A stretch of DNA of 64,000 nt from Trematomus loennbergii (lineage: Eukaryota; Chordata; Actinopteri; Perciformes; Nototheniidae): assembly GCA_012861695.1 (NCBI GenBank), contig JAAOOA010000002.1, positions 39,680,800 to 39,744,799 on the forward strand. The letters run 5' to 3'. The translations under genes were made by a program, and so were the position numbers. This document shows, piece by piece, positions 48,302 to 64,000 of this stretch; within the stretch, counting starts at the first letter, position 1, and each line of letters starts with the position of its first letter. The notes beneath the pieces are model-generated. The model had not been told where the DNA came from and ran no database searches. It saw nothing but the letters and a program-made list of their open reading frames with translations.

Positions 48302-48325
48302 CGGAGAAGTTCCTTCCGCCGACAT
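48302..48325 (-). CDS. hmbs: Candidate alternative (housekeeping) first coding exon of hmbs
   Basis: On the reverse strand, ATG at 48,325 opens MSAEGTSP and the exon ends in phase 0 at a good donor, GTAGGT (48,301). hmbs exon 2 also starts in phase 0 ([10 protein letters not shown]...), so the splice would give a 359-residue enzyme. The human housekeeping form begins MSGNGN...ENSPK from an exon some kilobases upstream of the erythroid one, the same arrangement. The 200 bases upstream are GC- and CpG-richer than their surroundings and hold ETS-type GGAA motifs but no TATA. A forward open frame of 83 codons overlaps here but leads to no known gene. The assignment is inference from phase and position. 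Confidence 0.45.
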
Positions 48326-48705
48326 GTCGTTGATCCGGTTCGCCCCACCGTTCTCGCACGGATCCACAGCGCGATTTGCTTGACTCAGAGACCATTAAAC
48401 AACACGAAATCCTTGAAAAAAGTCAGGGTGCTGCTCTCATTCAGCCCCTCATGAGTGAACGCCGAGGCTGTGATGACCGTCCAGAGGTCATTTCCTGGTT
48501 CCGCCTTCTAGTTCTCTCTCCACGAGCAGCGGTTAGCGTGAGGGTTTTATGATCGATCCATGTAATTATGATCGCATATTCCTAGCAGATGTTGACATTA
48601 GCAAGAATAAACCTCAAGTAAATACACGCAATGTGGTTAACTTGGGATCACATTTTAAATAGAGTTAAAGAGGTGTGTGAAATTGTGCAAGGAATCTTCT
48701 ATTAA

Positions 48706-48897
48706 AGGTGGGGTAGGTAAGTTTGAGAAACTTTCATCAAATTGAGAAAATGTCATCTGTGGAAGCCGTAGTACTTTAAAAAGCATGACCAATCATTTTA
48801 GCCTGCCCGGCTATGCTATCGGGATGTTAAGAGCATTCCATGGAATATAACAAAAAGTGTATCTCGAGCCGGTTTCTCAAACTTACCTACCCCACCT
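48706..48897. mobile_element. TTAA-flanked MITE, 192-bp copy A3
   Basis: TTAA flanks both sides (48,702-48,705 and 48,898-48,901). The ends are AGGTGGGGTAGGTAAG and CTTACCTACCCCACCT, perfect inverted repeats, with 'ttagcctgcccggcta' and 'gcattccatggaatataac' inside, as in copy A1. It lies just upstream of the candidate distal hmbs exon. Confidence 0.8.
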
Positions 48898-49584
48898 TTA
48901 ATGCATCAATAATTATGATCAAAACATAATATATATTATTCTGAAATGGACCAATCTGCATAATGAGTCATTTTACTGTTGGTACTTTACGTTTATTTTG
49001 ATGCTATTACTTTGTATTTTTACTTGAGTAATATTTTGAATGCGGGACTTTTACTTGTTACAGATTCTGGTACTTCTACTTTTACTTAAAGGTGGGGTAG
49101 ATAATTCACTTCAGAAACACTTTTTGTTATATTCCATGGAATGCTCTTAACATCCCGATAGCAATGAATACATTAAATGCTTTGACAAATATACATTAAA
49201 AAATGTCATCTGTAGAAGCCGTGGCGCTGTAAAAAGCACGACCTATAGAGAGGCGAAGTCCCGCCCATCTACTTCCGGTCCATAGGGACCTTATTTCGGA
49301 AAAAGTATGTATTGAAGTCAATGGAGAGAGAAAACTTATCTTTCGATCCTGTTTGAATTGTGCCATGAATTACACATATGATGTTTGTCAATCTTAAAAA
49401 ATCATTTCCATGTAAAAAAAGTCACAGTTTGTCGTAAAACTGTTGAAATATAAGACTATGAAAAATACGCAACTAGAAAGACTACAAATCCCAGAGTCGC
49501 GTAAGTGATGTCACTCATAACTGATGTCACAATTGTTTTCCTCCACTAAAATAGAGATAGCTAAGATAAGATAACTTTAACAAG

Positions 49585-50756
49585 ATGCCTGTGTGCTTAG
49601 TACCAGGTTGTTATCATACCAGCAATGGGTCTTGCTCGTTCTTTCGCTTCCCGTCTGATGAAAGGACCAGGGTTGCGGTCGAATAATCCAAAAATCAGCT
49701 CCTAAATTCTAACCATATCGTCTATTCCTTGACCTCTGAGTGAAACGTCATGGGGTTAAGGGATAGTGGATAGGAGAATTCAAAAGGATTTAGGAGAAGA
49801 GACTGCGGTACTTTAGAGAATCCGACTGCACTTTCACTATCCGACGTGTTTATGATGCCCAGCGGACGTCATAAATGTGCGTCTGCTGCTGTGGGGAAAC
49901 CATGGAAACTACAGTTTTCTATACAGCGGACTACAACATGGATGTTTAATAAGAACGAGGGACTACTGTAAACTCATCTAGAGACTCTGCACCGTGCTCT
50001 GATGCTGTTGTTTTATGCTTTATGAATGGGGACAACAGAGAAACATATTCTTCATGACCAAAGTTGGAATTGAAATAAAAAAGGAAAGTGAAACTTATGC
50101 TCGTCACCCTCTCCCTCCGGTCCACATTAATACAAATGATCCCAATGCGTATGATTGTATGAAAAGATCTTAAAATCAATACAAATGTATTTATTATAAA
50201 CGTTAGTCCTTAACATCTATCACTGTGTATATCACCATTCAAACATCTTTTAAAAGTTGAACAAACCCCACACAGCTCAGTAAAGACTGTGAAATGTTGA
50301 CTTTATTTGATCATTTCAGTAAAAACTAACGTTCATATTTCTCTTTTTGATTATAATACTGATGAACGTTCAAAACAAAGCATTTTGGCAACTTACCACA
50401 TACGTTTTAAAATGCTTAATAAGCACCGTAACTTTCATGATATCATTTCTCGTTCATAATCGGTTGTTTCCGTGAACGGCCGACTGTGTGTGACGGCAAA
50501 TGCCGCGGCCGCAAGGCATTGTGGGCCATCATTTTCTCCTCTCCTTTCGGTTAGGGAGGTCCAGTGGTTCCTAAGCTAAAGGAGGTTATAAAGGAAGTTT
50601 GAAACCTCCTTTCCTTTCATTTCGAGAATTCGAACGGCACTTATCATGGCTGCCACTGAGGGACTTCCGGTCATTTCACTCCGTTAGGAAGGTTCCTAAG
50701 CTAAATGGACTATTCGACCGCAACCCTGGAGTGGCTGGATCAAGTTAGCTACCTAG
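49585..50756 (+). pseudogene. N-terminal half of a THAP zinc finger, split by a later insertion
   Basis: ATG at 49,585 opens a run starting MPVCLVPGCYHTSN and continuing SCSFFRFPSDERTR to 49,671. The frame is then interrupted by element C (49,667-50,729) and resumes at 50,730 as SGWIKLAT before a stop at 50,754. The C-x4-C pair, the FRFP motif, and the R and W 8-11 residues after FP match the THAP consensus in order and spacing. The second C-x2-H pair that would complete the zinc site is not present downstream. This is a dead fragment of a THAP-type transposase or host THAP gene. The fragment is too short to choose. Confidence 0.65.
49667..50729. mobile_element. Transposon C, 23-bp inverted ends, inserted in the THAP frame
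   Basis: CCAGGGTTGCGGTCGAATA (start of the left end) recurs inverted at 50,707-50,729 with a single mismatch over 23 bases. The outermost CCAGG/CCTGG may instead be a 5-bp target duplication. Interior sub-terminal sequences also mirror each other ('ctaagctaaatgg' / 'ctaagctaaaggagg'). There is no coding capacity. Its insertion inside the THAP reading frame makes it younger than element B1. Confidence 0.75.
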
Positions 50757-51408
50757 CTAGTAGCAAGCACGTTAGTTAGCATTACAGCCGGCTTAGCCTT
50801 GTCATTTTTATTAGCCTTAACATGAAGTAACATTAAGTAACCCAAAATGTTAAACAGTAAGAGTAGTAGTCATATTTCGTGAACCCTTTGAAGAGTACTG
50901 TCACACCGGTGTGATCATTCTATAATACACCATTTAAGCCCGGGGGAGAAATGCTAACGCTAACGCTACATTAGCATCGGCGATCTTTTATTACTTCATG
51001 CTATCTGCACAAATGGTTGACATTAAACATTAAAAAGATCAGGCAGTTCAGAGAGAATCAAAGGAAGGCAGGCAGCTTTGCATGACATTCTTCTGGACGT
51101 GTTTCATTGTGGTGATAGTGAGGGACGGTAGTCAATCCCTTTTTTGACAAGACAGTAGTGACGGCCATCTTGGTGACGTGTGTTGTTGTGCAAGAGATGT
51201 AGTTCATTGAGCGTTTCACACAAAAAAATGTGTTACTTTTTTTTTGACTTGCAAAATTATCTTTTAAATTGACAAACATCATATGTGTAATTCGTGGCAC
51301 AATTCAAACGGGATCGAAAGATAATCTTTCTCTCTCCATTGACTTCAATACATATTTTTTCCGAAATAAGGTCCCATGGAGGTCCACCGGAAGGGGAGGG
51401 ACTTCGCC

Positions 51409-52187
51409 AGAGAGGCGAAGTCCCGCCCATCTACTTCCGACCCATGGGACCTTATTTCGGAAAAATTATGTATTGAAATCAATGGAGAGAGAAAGATTAT
51501 CTTTCGATCCCGTTTGAATTGTGCCACGAATTACACATATGCAGTGGCGACTGGTCATTAGGGGCAGGGACAGCCCCACCTAGTGTCAGCAGAAAGTATT
51601 ACAAATAATGATTACAAAAATGCAAAAAAAAAATTAAAAAAGATATAAAATATATTTTAAGATCATGTTTAATCATCTGATTCGTCTGTACATTGCTGTT
51701 TTAGTCTGTGTTCTTCTAATTAGTGTCTACAGTGTGTGCCTATTGAGCTTTATATATACAGTCTATGCTATTGAGCTGTTTAGAGCCATGTGGGACAAAA
51801 CCTGATCATGCCCCTCCCTCTCACTGTCTAAGTGAACGGTGACTGTAAAAACTACACTGCGCATGCTCAGAGTATTTTCCTATTTAATGTGTGTGGCAAA
51901 AAAATAATGACCATAGGGGCACTGAGCTGCCATCCCCACCATACGTCATCTCACATAATTCAGAGCTGATTGGCTGTAAGTACGTGTGCCGCGAAAAGTG
52001 TGGTGTGTGAAGAGGAGACGAGAGAGCTGCAGTGACGCGTCCTAAAACCCGGAAGTCAACAACAACTAATTTGTGGCACAATTCAAACGGGGAAGATAAT
52101 CTTTCTCTCTCCATTGACTTCAATACATACTTTTTTCGAAATAAGGTCCCATGGAGGTCCCCCGAAAAGGGAGGACTTCGCCTCTCT
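51409..52187. mobile_element. Long-inverted-repeat transposon B2, abutting B1
   Basis: B2 begins AGAGAGGCGAAGTCC at the base after B1 ends and closes with its inverse at 52,187. Its terminal repeats of about 130 bases match those of B1 closely. The interior (51,542-52,060) differs from B1, opening with 'cagtggcgactggtcatta', which looks like the left end of yet another hAT-type insertion. No protein is encoded. Confidence 0.7.
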
Positions 52188-52421
52188 AATATTTTAGCCG
52201 GCCCGGCTAAAATAACTGGATGGCCTACCTGCCTGTCAGCCTTCCATCTCGTGCACAAACTTATCTCGTGCCCTCATTGGTCATGTGCGCTTTTGTGTGT
52301 GTTGGAGGAGGGGCTCTGTAAGGAAGTCTGAAGGAAGGGGCAGATGTTTTTTGGCTGCGTAGTTTCAAATTCTAGCGCACTCGAGCTGGTTTCTTCATTC
52401 TTACCTACCCTACCTTTAAGT

Positions 52422-53309
52422 CAGTGTTTCTCAAAGTGGGGGTCGCAGAGGCATGACAGGGGGGGCGCGAGAGACCAGGAGGAAAAATAGTTATGACAAT
52501 AAAAAAAATCATAAATTCAAAAAATATTGATTCGAAAATAATATGCTTCAGTACAGTACAAGTAGCCTACGTCTGGGTCTCTGTGTTTCATTCAAACTCG
52601 GCTCTGTGTGTGTGGAACGAGCCATTTTGTGTGCGTGCGCGAGCGAGAGAGAGAGCGCACCATACCGGAAATCGTTGTTGTTAGCTTCTGGTGCTAGCGA
52701 GCTACTCTAACGGATATAAGGAGCTTTTTCAACAACAAGGTGGAAGAGAGTCCTCCTGTCAGACTGAGAGGCTCAGGTGAGCTAAAGGACTCTCTGAGTG
52801 TTTAGATAGTTAACTTTAGTCTAAGTTATCTTAGTGGGTCTCAAATGGTTTGGTCACGATTAATGTAAACAATTATTTCCGAGGCACACGTTTATATGAT
52901 CATTATGGGTATAAAAAAATAAGAGAATAAATGAAAAACAGGTATGAAATACTATATGACAGTAAAACAAGAATAAAGTTTAAAAGGGTGATTAGTCAAA
53001 TATCCATAAAGAAAAAGTAAATCTGTTTACAGTTATGTTTCATATGGGTGTTGAGAGATGTATCCATCTCTTCATTTTGCTCTCAAAGTGCACCAGATTG
53101 ATGCTTTTAACTTCAATATTTAAAAACAAATCTTCCCGGGGGAGCATGCCCCCGGACCCCCCTGGGATATTAGGTCCACACACCACCTATAAAAATAGCA
53201 CTTTTTTTGTTCATATTGATGTATTTTAATGTTAACTTGGCCCATTACGTGACTATTTGTGTTGGGGGGGGCAACTTTTTTTTTGACAGAAAAAGTTTGA
53301 GAACCACTG
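52422..53309. mobile_element. hAT-like (Charlie-type ends) transposon with perfect 8-bp duplication
   Basis: CTTTAAGT occurs at 52,414-52,421 and 53,310-53,317, immediately outside ends CAGTGTTTCTCAAAG (left) and GTTTGAGAACCACTG (right). Such ends are typical of the Charlie/ZBED group of hAT elements. The 888-bp interior has no transposase frame. It holds a 'cccgggggagcatgccccc' motif also seen, diverged, in the hAT-like copy at 46,201. It was inserted at the right edge of MITE A4. Confidence 0.9.
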
Positions 53310-53639
53310 CTTTAAGTACAAGATCTGAGTACTTTCCCACCTCTGCAATCTGACGTTTGGTTTGTTCTACATATTTGTGTTTTTAAAGGCGGTTGGCATC
53401 CAGACGTTGCATTTGGAGTTTGTTTTATTGCTGTATGATTATTTTAAGTGGATGTTCAACATTATAAGAAGTATTACTGGGAACTAATAGGCCTACAGTT
53501 TATTTTATTATTGGGTTATTTGTAAAACAAAAAATAAATGTTGTATTTTATTGTTTATTTATGGAGAACTTCGTATATATATATCTATTTATATGGATCT
53601 ATCTATCTATTACTCTCAAATTGAGAGTCTCAATAAGAG

Positions 53640-53937
53640 AAAAAGAGGAAAAGAGGAAGGAGCGCCTGTGTGTGGAAGTAGAACGAGTAACTTATTTATG
53701 CAACACGGCCAACATTTTGGAGAACACGTCACTGGTTTCCACGGTGGGCAGTTCTATCGCTGCTCTTCCGGTGGAGACGTGGCTCTGTCCTGCTGCCATA
53801 TTGACGCTAGCTAGCTAACAATCACACAACTTGAAGTCAGCTGTACATTCGCACCTTTCTATTCCAGACTGACTAGAAATCACCAAATCAAGAAACACGA
53901 GAGACGGAAGATCGTCGTTCCATAGAGAGAGACCAAA
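53640..53937 (+). promoter_or_regulatory. arcn1: arcn1 promoter and 5'UTR region
   Basis: The 300 bases before the start codon are richer in GC and CpG than their flanks and lack a TATA box. GCCATATTG at about 53,796 fits a YY1 site and a CRE-like 'acgtcac' lies at about 53,725. The transcription start is not fixed. This fits a housekeeping gene. Confidence 0.4.
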
Positions 53938-63941
<10,004 letters not shown>

Positions 63942-64000
63942 AAAAAATAATAATTCAAAGGAAACAACTAAATCAAAAAAATCACCAACAAAAAAAAGTC

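Larger units (their letters stand above)
49247..51408. mobile_element. Long-inverted-repeat transposon B1 with a THAP-domain remnant
   Basis: The left end AGAGAGGCGAAGTCC and about 150 following bases are inverted at the right end (to 51,408). Shared landmarks are 'gaccttatttcgga', 'tcaatggagagagaaa', 'tttgaattgtgcca' and 'cacatatgatgtttgtcaa'. Inside is half of a THAP zinc finger (49,585-49,671, continuing at 50,730). THAP domains are known in transposases of P and Kolobok elements. No catalytic part is left, so this is a non-autonomous derivative. Confidence 0.7.
49090..52415. mobile_element. TTAA-flanked MITE copy A4, reversed and interrupted by about 2.9 kb
   Basis: The left part (49,090-49,245) and the right part (52,188-52,415) together match copy A1 in reverse orientation, with TTAA at 49,086-49,089 and 52,416-52,419. 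Between them, two further transposons have landed, directly after the 'aaaaagcacgacc' motif. Right-hand landmarks shared with A1 are 'ataactggatggcctacc' and 'cctcattggtcatgtgcgc'. Confidence 0.8.

Noticed and set aside
48203..48454. Forward open frame of 83 codons with two CCAAT boxes upstream
   Set aside because: It overlaps the candidate distal hmbs exon on the other strand, matches no family and has no following exons. A bidirectional promoter is possible but not supported.

Overview
The window is nuclear DNA of a ray-finned (teleost, probably percomorph) fish. It holds spliced vertebrate genes with GT-AG introns, long dinucleotide microsatellites, tRNA-derived SINEs, an L2-type LINE tail and many short non-autonomous DNA transposons. 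No bacterial, organellar or CRISPR signal was seen.

Layout. (1) 1-15,731: non-coding, most likely upstream sequence or intron 1 of ubash3b, with SINE and MITE debris. (2) 15,732-24,189 (+): exons 2-14 of ubash3b (Sts-1/TULA-2: UBA, 2H phosphoesterase, SH3 and histidine-phosphatase domains). Exon 1 was not found in the window. Five or six small indels break the frame, mostly C or G runs one base too short. (3) 24,190-29,640: probable ubash3b 3'UTR, a candidate conserved element and two inverted-repeat transposons. (4) About 29,640-32,331 (+): a five-exon gene with an acidic, low-complexity product of about 540 residues, tentatively jhy (C11orf63-like), with one apparent missing base. (5) 32,980-43,143 (-): hmbs (porphobilinogen deaminase), 14 coding exons giving 361 residues with no lesion, plus a candidate alternative first exon at 48,302-48,325. 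(6) 43,500-53,600: a transposon-rich interval with an L2 LINE tail, two hAT-like elements with target duplications, a TTAA-flanked MITE family and a nest of elements carrying half of a THAP zinc finger. (7) 53,938-63,941 (+): arcn1 (coatomer delta subunit), ten coding exons giving 511 residues, intact.

The genes do not form an operon or a pathway. hmbs is a heme-synthesis enzyme, arcn1 a COPI coat subunit, ubash3b a negative regulator of tyrosine-kinase signalling, and jhy is linked to cilia in mammals. From general knowledge, all four human orthologs lie on 11q23-q24 in two separated blocks (UBASH3B/JHY and HMBS/ARCN1); here they are adjacent.

Most worth a second look: the two candidate hmbs promoters (the proximal one with GATA and CACCC motifs), the (TG)101 tract that fills the 3' splice site of ubash3b exon 11, the clustered frame breaks in ubash3b, and the nested transposons at 49,086-53,317. 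No clearly new biological system was found.
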